A DNA stretch of 64,000 bases from NCBI GenBank assembly GCA_963750495.1, contig CAVVQV010000004.1, positions 806,001 to 870,000 of the forward strand. The letters are read 5' to 3'. Below, in pieces: positions 54,298 to 62,890 of this stretch. The position numbers were made by a program, and so were the translations under genes. Source of the stretch: JANLYC01 sp963750495. GTDB lineage: Bacteria; Actinomycetota; Actinomycetes; Propionibacteriales; Nocardioidaceae. The number at the start of each line of letters is the position of its first letter. The stretch's first letter is position 1. Under the pieces are notes generated by a model. It did no database searches and was not told the origin of the DNA. It saw only the letters and a list, made by a program, of their open reading frames with translations.

Positions 54298-55509
54298 ATG
54301 GGAGCCACCGTGATCAAGACAACTCCGTTCCACCCCCGCCTGAGCGAGCTCAACAACACGGGACTGTGGGGCCACTGGGCCGGCTACCTCTCCGCGCTGC
54401 GCTACGACCACTCGGCGAAGCACGAGTACTTCGCCGTGCGTAACAGTGCCGGCTTCTTCGACACCTCACCGCTGTACAAGTACTGGATCCGCGGCAAGGA
54501 CGCGGAGAGGTTCCTCGGCGGGGTGATGACTCGCGACATCCGGCTGTGCCGGCCGGGCAAGGCGCAGTACACGCTCTGGTGCGACGACCGCGGCTTCGTG
54601 CTCGAGGACGGCGTGGTCTTCCGCCACTCCGACACCGAGTTCCTGCTCACGGCGGCCGAGCCCAACGTCGGCTACCTCCGTGACCTGGTCGGACGACTCG
54701 ACGTCCAGATCGAGGACGCCACCGAGGAGTACGCGATGCTGGCGGTCCAGGGTCCGCGGTCGCGCGAGATCCTGAGCAAGGTGGCTCCCGAGGTCAACGA
54801 CCTCGGCTTCTTCGACCACACGCAGGCCAAGATCGGCTCCGCCGCTGTGACGATCTCGCGCACCGGCTACACCGGCGACCTCGGCTTCGAGATCCGGGTC
54901 GGCGCCGACGACGCGCTCGGCATGCTTGACGACGTGATGGCGGCCGGTGAGGGACACGGCTTCATCCCGTTCGGCGAGGAGGCGCTGCTGATGACGCGCA
55001 TCGAGGCCGGGCTGGTGCTCATCAACGTCGAGTTCTCGTCGAGCCGCTTCGCCTTCACCGACCACGAACGCGTGACGCCCAAGGAGCTCGGCTTCGGCTG
55101 GATGCTCAAGGGCATCGACGCAGACGACCGCCCGTTCATCGGCCGGAACGCCATCCGGCGCGAGCTCGCCGAGAAGACGTCCCGATGGGCCAGCGTGGGC
55201 CTCCTCATCGACTGGCAGGACTACGACCAGCTCTACCGCAAGGCCGGGCTGATCCCGCCGAAGGACGAGACCCCCCTCGACTACGAGTCCATGTTGTACG
55301 ACGACCAGGGCGAGCGGATCGGCTACGCCACCTCCCTCATGTACTCCCCCGTGCTGCAACGCCACATCGCGATGGCGCGGGTCCGACCGGATCTGGCGTC
55401 GGTGGGATCGCGAGTCAACCTCGAGCTCACCATCAACCATCACTACGAGACCGTGGCGGCGGACGTGGCTCGGCTGCCCTTGTTCAAACCCGAGCGAAAG
55501 ACGGCCTGA
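54298..55509 (+). CDS. Aminomethyltransferase (GcvT) family, demethylase-like
   Basis: A 403-residue folate-binding protein of the GcvT/DmdA superfamily, which moves a methyl or methylene group from an amine or sulfonium to tetrahydrofolate. Seen: RNSAGFFDTSPLYKYWIRG, QYTLWCDDRGFVLEDGVVF, VQGPRSREILSK, ISRTGYTGDLGFEIRV and the Glu region FGEEALLMTRIEAGL. GTG at 54310 has a better GGGAG site and would shorten it by four residues. It ends 1 nt before the flavoprotein gene; TetR is divergent. No other glycine-cleavage gene is near, so a substrate other than glycine is likely. Confidence 0.87.
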   Translation: MGATVIKTTPFHPRLSELNNTGLWGHWAGYLSALRYDHSAKHEYFAVRNSAGFFDTSPLYKYWIRGKDAERFLGGVMTRDIRLCRPGKAQYTLWCDDRGFVLEDGVVFRHSDTEFLLTAAEPNVGYLRDLVGRLDVQIEDATEEYAMLAVQGPRSREILSKVAPEVNDLGFFDHTQAKIGSAAVTISRTGYTGDLGFEIRVGADDALGMLDDVMAAGEGHGFIPFGEEALLMTRIEAGLVLINVEFSSSRFAFTDHERVTPKELGFGWMLKGIDADDRPFIGRNAIRRELAEKTSRWASVGLLIDWQDYDQLYRKAGLIPPKDETPLDYESMLYDDQGERIGYATSLMYSPVLQRHIAMARVRPDLASVGSRVNLELTINHHYETVAADVARLPLFKPERKTA

Positions 55510-55510
55510 C

Positions 55511-57112
55511 ATGGCGACCAAGAACAAGACCTACGACGCGATCGTCGTCGGCGGCGGCCACAACGGCCTCACCAACGGCGCCTACCTGGCCAAGTCCGGC
55601 CTCAAGGTGCTGATCATCGAGCGTCGCCCCTTCGTGGGTGGTGCCGCGATCACCGAGGAGCTGCGGCCCGGCTTCCACTTCACGACGTTCTCGTACGCAC
55701 TGAGCCTGCTGCGGCCCGACATCATCCACGAGCTCGACCTCGTCAAGCACGGCTTCATGCCGATCCTGATGCCGTCGTCCTTCGCTCCGATGGAGAACGG
55801 CGACTACCTGCTGCTGGGCCAGGACCGGGACGAGAACATCAAGGAGATCATGCGGCACTCGCCCCATGACGCCGACGCGATGGACCGCTACGAGTACGAC
55901 GTCGAGCGGGTCTGCCAGGTCATCAAGCCGCTGCTCGACAAGGTGCCGCCGAACCTGTTCGGCAAGTCCCCTGAGGACCTGGCCGGCGTCGCAGAGCTCG
56001 TCGCGCACCTGTCCGGGGTCGAGCAGAAGGTCATGCACGACACCGTGCGCCTGCTCACCGGAAGTGCGGCCGACTTCCTCGACGACTACTTCGAGAGCGA
56101 CATCCTCAAGGGTTACATCGCGTCGTCGGGCATCATCGGGACCAAGGTCGGGCCGATGTCGCAGGGCTCGGGCCTCGTGCTGCTCTATCACTCGCTCGGT
56201 GAGCACGACGGTCACTTCGGCGCGTGGGCCTTCCACAAGGGCGGCAACGGCGGTTTCACCCAGGTACTGGCCCGGGCCGCGCAGGCTTACGGCGCCGAGA
56301 TCCTGCTCGACTCCCCCGTCGCGAACGTCATCACCAAGGACGGCAAGGCGGTCGGCGTCGCCCTCGAGGACGGCACCGAGTTCAGCGCGGACATCGTCGT
56401 CAGCGCGCTCGACCCCCGGCGTACGTTCACCCAGCTCGTCGAGCCTCGTGAGCTGCCCGGTGAGCTGGTCGAGAACATCAACCGGATGAAGTTCCAAGGC
56501 ACGTCGGCCAAGGTCAACTTCGCCCTGGACGGTCTCCCGAAGTACCCCGCACTCGGTGACCGCTCCGACCAGTATCGCGGCTTCACCAACATCGGACCGT
56601 CGATGGAGTACCTCGAGCGCGCCTTCGACGATGCCAAGTACGGCTGGTACAGCAAGCGCCCCTACATCGACTGCGCCATCCAGTCGATCGTGGACCCCGA
56701 CATGGCGCCTCCCGGCAAGCACGTCATGTCGTGCTTCGTGCAGTACGCGCCGTACCACCTCAAGGGCAGCGACTGGGACACCGAGCGCGAGAACTTCGGT
56801 GACACGGTGCAGGCGACGTTGGAGTCATTCTTCCCCGGCTTCGGCGACCTCGTGCTTCAACGCGAGATCGTCACGCCTCTCGACATCGAGCGCGTGGTGG
56901 GCCTCACCGAGGGGAACATCTTCGCCGGAGAGTTCTTCGCCCCACAGATGTACTTCTTCCGGCCAGCGCCGGGGTGGAGTCAGTACCGTACGCCGATCGA
57001 CGGCTACTACCAGTGCGGCTCCGGCACGCATCCGGGTGGCTGTGTGATGGGTGCACCCGGCAAGCTGGCGAGCCAGCAGATCATCCGCGACCGCGCGGCA
57101 GCGGAGGCCTGA
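55511..57112 (+). CDS. FAD-dependent oxidoreductase, PYROXD2/phytoene-desaturase-like
   Basis: A 533-residue flavoprotein. Seen: FAD-binding start AIVVGGGHNGLTNGAYLA with a following Glu (LIIERR), the family strip GGAAITEELRPGFHF, a central DIVVSALDPRRTF and the C-terminal FAD motif YQCGSGTHPGGCVMGAPG. Similar to PYROXD2 and to carotenoid desaturase-like enzymes, but no crt gene is near. It is co-transcribed with the GcvT-like gene (1-nt gap) and likely oxidises a substrate or product of it. Confidence 0.9.
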   Translation: MATKNKTYDAIVVGGGHNGLTNGAYLAKSGLKVLIIERRPFVGGAAITEELRPGFHFTTFSYALSLLRPDIIHELDLVKHGFMPILMPSSFAPMENGDYLLLGQDRDENIKEIMRHSPHDADAMDRYEYDVERVCQVIKPLLDKVPPNLFGKSPEDLAGVAELVAHLSGVEQKVMHDTVRLLTGSAADFLDDYFESDILKGYIASSGIIGTKVGPMSQGSGLVLLYHSLGEHDGHFGAWAFHKGGNGGFTQVLARAAQAYGAEILLDSPVANVITKDGKAVGVALEDGTEFSADIVVSALDPRRTFTQLVEPRELPGELVENINRMKFQGTSAKVNFALDGLPKYPALGDRSDQYRGFTNIGPSMEYLERAFDDAKYGWYSKRPYIDCAIQSIVDPDMAPPGKHVMSCFVQYAPYHLKGSDWDTERENFGDTVQATLESFFPGFGDLVLQREIVTPLDIERVVGLTEGNIFAGEFFAPQMYFFRPAPGWSQYRTPIDGYYQCGSGTHPGGCVMGAPGKLASQQIIRDRAAAEA

Positions 57113-57120
57113 CCCCCCAT

Positions 57121-57186
57121 CCAGACACCCCGGTCCACCAAAAGTGGCGTCACAGGCCCCCAAAACGGTGAACTAGAGGTGTCTGG
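57121..57186. repeat. 66-bp element with 9-bp terminal inverted repeats
   Basis: CCAGACACC (57121-57129) and GGTGTCTGG (57178-57186) are exact inverted repeats around 48 bp, between the flavoprotein end and the convergent YjbR-like stop. Ends lie next to both gene ends. Could be a bidirectional terminator or a short mobile relic. Confidence 0.6.
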
Positions 57187-57591
57187 TCAGGGGTCGAGCT
57201 GCTTGATCAGCGTGGCGGGCGCGACGGTGCGATAGGCGTCCTCGCAGATCTCGGCGAGCTCGTCCGTGTCGACCTTGCCGTCGAGGCGCATGCCGAGCCA
57301 GCCACGATGACCGACATAGGGTGGCCGGAAGAAGCGGTCGGGCTCACTCGAGACCAGCTCCTGCTGGACGCCCGGGGGCGCCGCACACCACAGGTGAGCG
57401 AAGTCCTGGTCGTGGTGGCCGTTGGTCCAGACGGTGACGAACGTCTTCTTCCCACGCACGAAGAACGTAGGAGTCCCGTGGCTGAGTCGCTCCTCGACCT
57501 CTGGCAGCGCGAGACAGATGCCGCGGATGATTTCCGTGACCCGCTCGGCGGCGGACTCGTCGCCGTCGCGCGGTACCTCTGGGCTGGTCAC
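57187..57591 (-). CDS. MmcQ/YjbR-family protein
   Basis: A 134-residue protein of the MmcQ/YjbR DNA-binding-type fold. Seen: LALPEVEERLSHGTPTFFVRGKKTF and PPYVGHRGWLGMRLDGKVDTDEL, phrased here as two strands. GTG at 57591 has TAAAAT about 7 nt upstream (57603-57598), so a leaderless start; a GTG at 57594 is also possible. DNA binding is inferred from the family only. Confidence 0.85.
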   Translation of the reverse strand: MTSPEVPRDGDESAAERVTEIIRGICLALPEVEERLSHGTPTFFVRGKKTFVTVWTNGHHDQDFAHLWCAAPPGVQQELVSSEPDRFFRPPYVGHRGWLGMRLDGKVDTDELAEICEDAYRTVAPATLIKQLDP

Positions 57592-57642
57592 CACTCGATT
57601 TTAGGCCAGCCGTACTCCGCTGATAAGGTTGCACCCGCTTCG

Positions 57643-57715
<73 letters not shown>

Positions 57716-57727
57716 CCCTCGTGAACT

Positions 57728-57755
57728 GGCCGTCCACCCCTTCCGGTGGACGGCC
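57728..57755 (+). terminator. Intrinsic terminator of tRNA-Lys
   Basis: GGCCGTCCACC (57728-57738) and GGTGGACGGCC (57745-57755) give an 11-bp perfect stem with a 6-nt loop, 13 nt after the tRNA, followed by TTCGTCGTCC. Confidence 0.8.
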
Positions 57756-58167
57756 TTCGTCGTCCGGTTGGCCGTGTGGGAACGAGGTGGGAAGCCTGCC
57801 GGACTCCGTGCGTCTCACGCCCAGGTCGACTCCATCTCAATCAACGGTACGGGGTGTAGCGTGAGCCGCATCCGGCTAGCCCGCATCCGCTTTGGGTGCT
57901 GCCCACTCCGGCCAAGTTGTGGGGTCGGAGTGCTGCCGAGAGACCTCCTCGGGTCGAGGTCCTTCAAGCCGCCCCAGTGTCAACAGCGCTGTCCGCGTGA
58001 TGGCTCGCCCACGCCACTACGCGACGTGCTACGTCCGGTAAACCCTTGTACGCAAGGCCGCCGAACTTCTGTAACGGCAACGACGCCGAGCATCTCCCTT
58101 CATGGAGCGGGCTTACGCCCACGGGATCGCTCCCCATGTGCATCGACCGTCCTCATCTGGAGTCCCC
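57756..58167. other. Intergenic region with candidate MMPL promoter
   Basis: About 410 nt with no gene that I can support. TTGTAC (58046-58051) and TGTAAC (58070-58075), 18 bp apart, may be the MMPL promoter. Confidence 0.4.
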
Positions 58168-60327
58168 GTGGAGCGTTTCGCCCAACTCGTCATGCATCAC
58201 CGCCGAATCGTCAGCGCGGTCTGGCTCGCGCTGTTCGTCGGCGGCATCCTCTCCGTCAGCCCGTTGAGCGACCGGTGGGCGCTTGACTTCTCGCTGCCCG
58301 GACAACCCGGTGACCGGGCAGAGCAGCAACTGATCGACACCTACGGCGTCAGCACGTACGACACCTACATCGCCGTGGTCACGGTGCCCCAGGGGGAGAC
58401 GGTTGTCGCGAACCGCCGCGCCGTCGCTGGGGTCTTCGCGACGGCGGTGGCTGCCGTGCCGGACGTGCGGCTGCGTCTCGTGGACCTCGCGAGCTCGGGA
58501 GATGCAGGCTTCGTGACCGATGACGGGCGCACGACGTATGCCCTGATCCAGGCGCCTGTGCCGGTGAAGTTCGGCCCCTACGTCGAGACCCAGCTCGACC
58601 CCGCGCTCGACAAGGCCGCGGCGGCTGAGGGCTTTGACGCCGGTATGACGTCCTACGCCCTGCTCGCCGCCGGAGGCGACCAGGAAAGCTCGAGTGTTCT
58701 GGTCGAGACGCTGCTTGGCGCGGCCGGCGCACTCTTGGTGCTCCTGTTCGTGTTTGCGTCGTTCCTCGCGCTGCTCCCGTTGCTCATCGCGGGGGTGTCG
58801 ATCCTGACGACGTTCATGCTGGTGCTCGGACTTTCCACGTTCAGCGACGTCAGCATCATCGTCCAGTTCCTCATCGCCTTGATCGGGCTGGGCGTGGCCA
58901 TCGACTACTCCCTCATCTTGGTGTCACGTTGGCGAGAGGAGCGCGCGCACGGACGTAGCAACGAGGAAGCCGTCGTCGTGGCCATGAAGACGGCCGGGAA
59001 CGCCGTCATGGCCTCAGGCATCACCGTGGCCATCAGCCTCCTCGCGCTGCTCATCGTCCCTGTGCCAGCCCTGCGCAGCATGGGCGTCGCGGGCATGTTG
59101 ATCCCGCTCGTGAGCGTGGCCGTGGTCCTGACACTGCTGCCGGCGCTGTTGTCCAGCATCGGGCCACGTATCGACTACCCCCGAATCCGCAAAGAAGGCA
59201 CAGCGTCACGTGGCTGGTCGGCATGGGCACGTGTCATTGTCAGACACCGCTTCGTCGCCACGGGGGTGGCCGTGGTTCTCCTCGTGCTCCTCATCATCCC
59301 GGTGTTCAGCCTCAAGATCGGGCAAGGATCGAGCATCGAGTCCCTGGCGAGGACTGGCGCGCGACACGACACCTTGCAGACCCTGACCGACGGAGGAGTA
59401 GGAACGGGAGCCCTCACCCCCATCGAGGTCCTCGTCCCGGCCCGCGACGCCGAGGCAGCGGCAACGGCTGCCCGGAGCGTCGACGGAGTCCAACTGGCCG
59501 TCGTTGGCACCACTGTCGATGACAGCGCGGTCATCGACGTCCTGCCGATCGACGCCACGGTCGACAGCGCCAGCTCATCCGTCGTCGACGACACCAGGGC
59601 GGCAGTCGAGGGCGCTGTCGGCGGCGACGTCGGAGTCACCGGTCTCGGCGCCGTCATCGAGGACTACTTCACCGCGGTCTACGACAAGTTCCCGTACGTG
59701 CTGGCTCTGATCGCGCTGATCACCTACATCCTGCTCGTCCGAACCTTCCGGTCCGTGCTCCTGCCGCTCAAGGCGGTCCTGCTCAATCTGATCTCGCTGG
59801 CGGCCGTGTTCGGCTCGGTCGTGTTCTTCTGGCAGCTGGGACACGGGTCCGACGCGCTCTTCAACACGTCTCCGACCGGTGCCATCAACTTCTGGCTGCC
59901 GGTGGTGATCTTCGCGTTCCTGTTCGGCCTTTCGATGGACTACGAGGTCTTCATCCTGGCCCGGATGCGGGAGGAGTACGACCGCACCGGAGACACCTCG
60001 ATGGCGGTCGTCACCGGGATTGGCCGGACCGGACGGCTCGTGACCTCGGCGGCACTGATCCTGTTCTTCGCCTTCTCCGCGCTCGCCACGTCACCAGGGA
60101 CTGACGTCAAGGTCCTCGGAACGGCGCTCGGGGTCGGCATCCTGATCGACGCCACCATCGTCCGCGCGCTGCTCGTGCCAGCCCTCGTCAGCAGCTTCGG
60201 CCGATGGAACTGGTGGTTGCCCGACTGGCTTGCCCACCTGCTGAGAGTCGAAGCGTCACCGCTCACCCCGAAGCAGACGGCCGACACTGAGCCGGAGCCA
60301 GACATCACGCCTGCCGGTGTCGGCTGA
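58168..60327 (+). CDS. MMPL-family RND transporter
   Basis: A 719-residue transporter. Seen: N-terminal helix, porter loop (RLVDLASSGDAGFVTDD), five helices (about 190-370) with IGLGVAIDYSLILVSRWREE, a second porter loop, then five helices with GLSMDYEVFILARMREEY. The Asp-Tyr pairs in both halves are the MMPL proton relay. GTG at 58168 with a GGAG site; the frame from 58102 is non-hydrophobic. In non-mycolate actinobacteria MMPL proteins export lipids or drugs. No lipid gene is adjacent. Confidence 0.93.
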   Translation: MERFAQLVMHHRRIVSAVWLALFVGGILSVSPLSDRWALDFSLPGQPGDRAEQQLIDTYGVSTYDTYIAVVTVPQGETVVANRRAVAGVFATAVAAVPDVRLRLVDLASSGDAGFVTDDGRTTYALIQAPVPVKFGPYVETQLDPALDKAAAAEGFDAGMTSYALLAAGGDQESSSVLVETLLGAAGALLVLLFVFASFLALLPLLIAGVSILTTFMLVLGLSTFSDVSIIVQFLIALIGLGVAIDYSLILVSRWREERAHGRSNEEAVVVAMKTAGNAVMASGITVAISLLALLIVPVPALRSMGVAGMLIPLVSVAVVLTLLPALLSSIGPRIDYPRIRKEGTASRGWSAWARVIVRHRFVATGVAVVLLVLLIIPVFSLKIGQGSSIESLARTGARHDTLQTLTDGGVGTGALTPIEVLVPARDAEAAATAARSVDGVQLAVVGTTVDDSAVIDVLPIDATVDSASSSVVDDTRAAVEGAVGGDVGVTGLGAVIEDYFTAVYDKFPYVLALIALITYILLVRTFRSVLLPLKAVLLNLISLAAVFGSVVFFWQLGHGSDALFNTSPTGAINFWLPVVIFAFLFGLSMDYEVFILARMREEYDRTGDTSMAVVTGIGRTGRLVTSAALILFFAFSALATSPGTDVKVLGTALGVGILIDATIVRALLVPALVSSFGRWNWWLPDWLAHLLRVEASPLTPKQTADTEPEPDITPAGVG

Positions 60328-60442
60328 AGACCTGACAACCAGCCTCGGCCCCCGCCGCAACGGTGAACCACAGCCGTGGCAATGCCTGTTCCGTGCGGAC
60401 CGCGGCCCTTGCCAACCTTGACGACATCAAATGGAGGCCACG

Positions 60443-61093
60443 ATGACCATGCAAACGACAGCACCGACCTACCCGGCGCGACTCGACATCGATTACGCGG
60501 AGCACCACGACCGGGTTTCGACCCTGTTCCGCATCGCGATGGTGATCCCGATCGCGATCGTTTACGTGGTGCTCACCTCCGGTGCCAGCCAGACCGCCGT
60601 GCGCGAGGGCGGCGAGGTGGTGAGCTCCTCGAGCGGCGGGATCACCAGCGGCCTGTTCTTCGCCACCTTGCTGATGATCGTCTTCCGCAGAAGCTACCCA
60701 CGTTGGTGGTTCGACTTCGCGCTCGAGCTCGCCCGGTTCAGCACCCGGATCGGCGCTTATGCGGCGCTGCTCACAGACAAGTACCCCTCGACGGTGGAGG
60801 AGCAAAGCGTCCATCTCGACATCGACTATCCCGACGCCGAGCGCGACCTCAACCGATGGTTGCCCCTGGTCAAGTGGCTGTTAGCCATCCCGCATTACGT
60901 GGTGCTCGGCGTGTTGTCGCTGGGCGCGGTCGGCGCCGTCATCATCGCTTGGTTCTCGATCTTGTTCACAGGGCGGTATCCACGGGGATTGTTCGACTTC
61001 GTTGTCGGCGTCGGCCGCTGGTGGCTGCGCGTGCAGGCGTACGCGTTCTTGCTCGTCACCGACCGGTACCCGCCCTTCGCCCTCAGCCAGTGA
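60443..61093 (+). CDS. DUF4389 membrane protein
   Basis: A 216-residue protein with four main helices and two copies of a repeat: HHDRVSTLFRIAMVIPIAIVY matches DAERDLNRWLPLVKWLLAIPHY, and RRSYPRWWFDFALELARFSTR matches GRYPRGLFDFVVGVGRWWLRV, typical of DUF4389. GGAGG at 60433 favours ATG 60443 over 60431. Unknown function. Confidence 0.88.
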   Translation: MTMQTTAPTYPARLDIDYAEHHDRVSTLFRIAMVIPIAIVYVVLTSGASQTAVREGGEVVSSSSGGITSGLFFATLLMIVFRRSYPRWWFDFALELARFSTRIGAYAALLTDKYPSTVEEQSVHLDIDYPDAERDLNRWLPLVKWLLAIPHYVVLGVLSLGAVGAVIIAWFSILFTGRYPRGLFDFVVGVGRWWLRVQAYAFLLVTDRYPPFALSQ

Positions 61094-61192
61094 TCCGTAT
61101 CTGAACGCAAGGGTCCATCAGTGCGGCTGAACTGACCTTCGTGGCGGAGGGACTCCCGGGCTTCCAGGATCGCGCGACCCCAGGAGAGGCCC

Positions 61193-61437
61193 ATGTGGCA
61201 CGACATGTTCGTCACTCAGATCCCGTTCATCGAGAAGATCCTGCGGACGGGGCTCGTCTACGCCGCGAGCGTCGTCATCTTCCGGGTAGCCGGCAAGCGC
61301 GGCCTGGCCAACCTCAACGCGCTGGACCTCACCGTGCTGCTGTTGCCGTCGAACGGGTGCGGATGCAGAACGGCGACGGGATCAGCGAGGTCCACGATGG
61401 TCGGCTGGAACCTGGCTGTCAGCTGCTGCTGACCTGA
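61193..61437 (+). pseudogene. DUF421 (YetF-type) gene with an internal deletion
   Basis: ATG at 61193 (with a GGAGAGG site) starts FRVAGKRGLANLNALDLTVLLL, the N-terminal helix pair of DUF421 proteins. After TCG AAC near 61351 it changes frame and goes on as VRMQNGDGISEVHDGRLEPG and ends QLLLT at 61437, the C-terminal part of the family. About 100 or more middle residues are missing. A deletion joined the two ends. Confidence 0.65.
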
Positions 61438-61483
61438 AGAAGGAAGAGCAGAGCGCGTCAGACCTGCCGCTCATACTTCCCTC

Positions 61484-61504
61484 TGTAGCGAAACGTATGC
61501 TACA
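61484..61504. promoter_or_regulatory. Candidate GntR (YtrA-type) operator
   Basis: TGTAGC (61484-61489) and GCTACA (61499-61504) form a dyad with 9 nt between, 25 nt before the operon start at 61529. YtrA-type GntR proteins bind sites with outer TGTA/TACA. The operon encodes such a protein. Confidence 0.65.
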
Positions 61505-61528
61505 AAAGTAGTGACAAAAGGGGAAGCC

Positions 61529-62428
61529 GTGGATTGGCACACAGTGGGGAGCATCATCGCGATCGTCGTGGGCGCCGCGGTGATCGGGTCGGCGTGGATA
61601 GGGATGTCGCGCTGGTTCCTGGACAAGTCGGCCCGGGACCGGGAACTCGACCACCTGCTCAGGAGGTCCGGCGTTGCAGTGGACGGACCCGTCTGGGAGC
61701 GGCTGGACGCGCTGACGCAACGACGTCAACGCTGGGGGGCGCACGGTGGCGCCCTGGGTGGGGTAGTGGCGTTCACAGCAGGCACCACCACGCTGTGGCT
61801 GTCGAGCGACGAGAGCATCGGGACCTTCGTCGCCGGACTCACTGGCGTCGGAGGTCTCCTGGGAATGCTCCTCGGGCAGGCGACGAGTGCCCTGTATCCC
61901 ATCCAGAGACGTCGCGAGGGCTTCCGCGTGACCACGATGCAACCCCGCGGGATGACCGACTACCTGGACCGGAAGCAGTTAGGCATCGAAGTCGGCTTCG
62001 CATTAATCGGCTGGACGAGCGCTCTCGCGTGGGGCGTTGTACTCGTGGGTCAGGCAGACCTTGGGGTCACCCGGTTGGCCGCCGCCCTCCTAGCCCTGTC
62101 AGCGGTGTTCCTGGCCGCCCCGCCGAGCGTCGCATTGCTCCTGCAGAAGCGACTGCTCTCCTTACCGCACCCGGCCCAGCATCGCGACGAGCTCATCGTC
62201 GCGGACGTCGTGCTGGCTCGCGGATTGTCCGACCTCTACACGGCCGGCGTATCGTGCGCCGTCAGTGCACCCATCGCCGTCGCTTTCATGCCCAACCGGC
62301 CCTGGTGGCTCGTCGGCGTTTATGTCGCTGCGATCCTCTGCGCGGTCCCGTTCGCAGTCGCGGTACGCGACCGCAACGACCTCGCGCCGGTGGCCCGACG
62401 CCTCAGCGCCGAGCAGCAGGTCGCATGA
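61529..62428 (+). CDS. Multi-pass membrane protein, unknown, coupled to a GntR regulator
   Basis: A 299-residue protein with about seven helices: an N-terminal helix, a long soluble loop with DKSARDRELDHLLRRSG, then helix pairs around residues 85-125, 155-200 and 235-270. GTG at 61529 has AGGGGA seven nt upstream, better than GTG 61511. It is translationally coupled to the GntR gene (ATGA at 62425). No motif tells what it does; the pairing recalls GntR-controlled membrane systems that respond to cell-envelope stress. Confidence 0.7.
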   Translation: MDWHTVGSIIAIVVGAAVIGSAWIGMSRWFLDKSARDRELDHLLRRSGVAVDGPVWERLDALTQRRQRWGAHGGALGGVVAFTAGTTTLWLSSDESIGTFVAGLTGVGGLLGMLLGQATSALYPIQRRREGFRVTTMQPRGMTDYLDRKQLGIEVGFALIGWTSALAWGVVLVGQADLGVTRLAAALLALSAVFLAAPPSVALLLQKRLLSLPHPAQHRDELIVADVVLARGLSDLYTAGVSCAVSAPIAVAFMPNRPWWLVGVYVAAILCAVPFAVAVRDRNDLAPVARRLSAEQQVA

Positions 62429-62805
62429 CCCTCCTGCGCATCGATCCTGACAGCGCGGTGCCGCCGTTCGAGCAGCTGCGCACCCAGGTCGCCGCCATGA
62501 CGGTGACCGGTGAGCTCGCACCCGGACAGAAGCTGCCCACGGTCCGGCAGCTGGCGGCAGACCTCGGGCTCGCCGCGAATACGGTCGCGCGTGCCTACCG
62601 TGAGCTCGAGGCCGACGGCATCATCTCCACCCAAGGGCGTCGTGGCACGTTCATCAGCAGCGCAGCTCTCGACGACGACGGCAACGTCGCTGCGGTGGCG
62701 CGCTCAGCCGCGCAGAGCTTCACGACCGCAGCCCGTCGAAGCGGGTTGTCGCTGGCGGAGGCGACGCGGCTCGTCGAAGCGACCTGGCCGCGCACGACGG
62801 GCTGA
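62425..62805 (+). CDS. GntR-family regulator, YtrA type
   Basis: A 126-residue regulator: PFEQLRTQVAAMTVTGELAP and GQKLPTVRQLAADLGLAANT, then VARAYRELEADGIISTQGRRG form the winged helix; a short helical tail (about 45 residues) without ligand domain is the YtrA mark. It shares its message with the membrane protein at 61529, and the dyad at 61484-61504 likely is its site. Its stop lies in a 24-bp tandem repeat. Confidence 0.92.
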   Translation: MTLLRIDPDSAVPPFEQLRTQVAAMTVTGELAPGQKLPTVRQLAADLGLAANTVARAYRELEADGIISTQGRRGTFISSAALDDDGNVAAVARSAAQSFTTAARRSGLSLAEATRLVEATWPRTTG

Positions 62806-62870
62806 CCGGCCGACGGGCTAACGGGCTGACCGGCCGACGGGCTAACGGGCTGACCGGCCGACGGGCTAAC
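62799..62870. repeat. Three 24-bp tandem repeats at the GntR stop codon
   Basis: Exact 24-bp units at 62799-62822, 62823-62846 and 62847-62870, each GGGCTGACCGG then CCGACGGGCTAAC. The TGA stop of GntR lies in the first unit. A partial copy follows (to about 62890), close to the end of the convergent methyltransferase. Confidence 0.9.
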
Positions 62871-62890
62871 GGGCCGACGGGGCCGACGAC

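Noticed and set aside
57121..57186. Insertion sequence
   Set aside because: Too short, no transposase and no clear target duplication. Reported as an inverted-repeat element instead.
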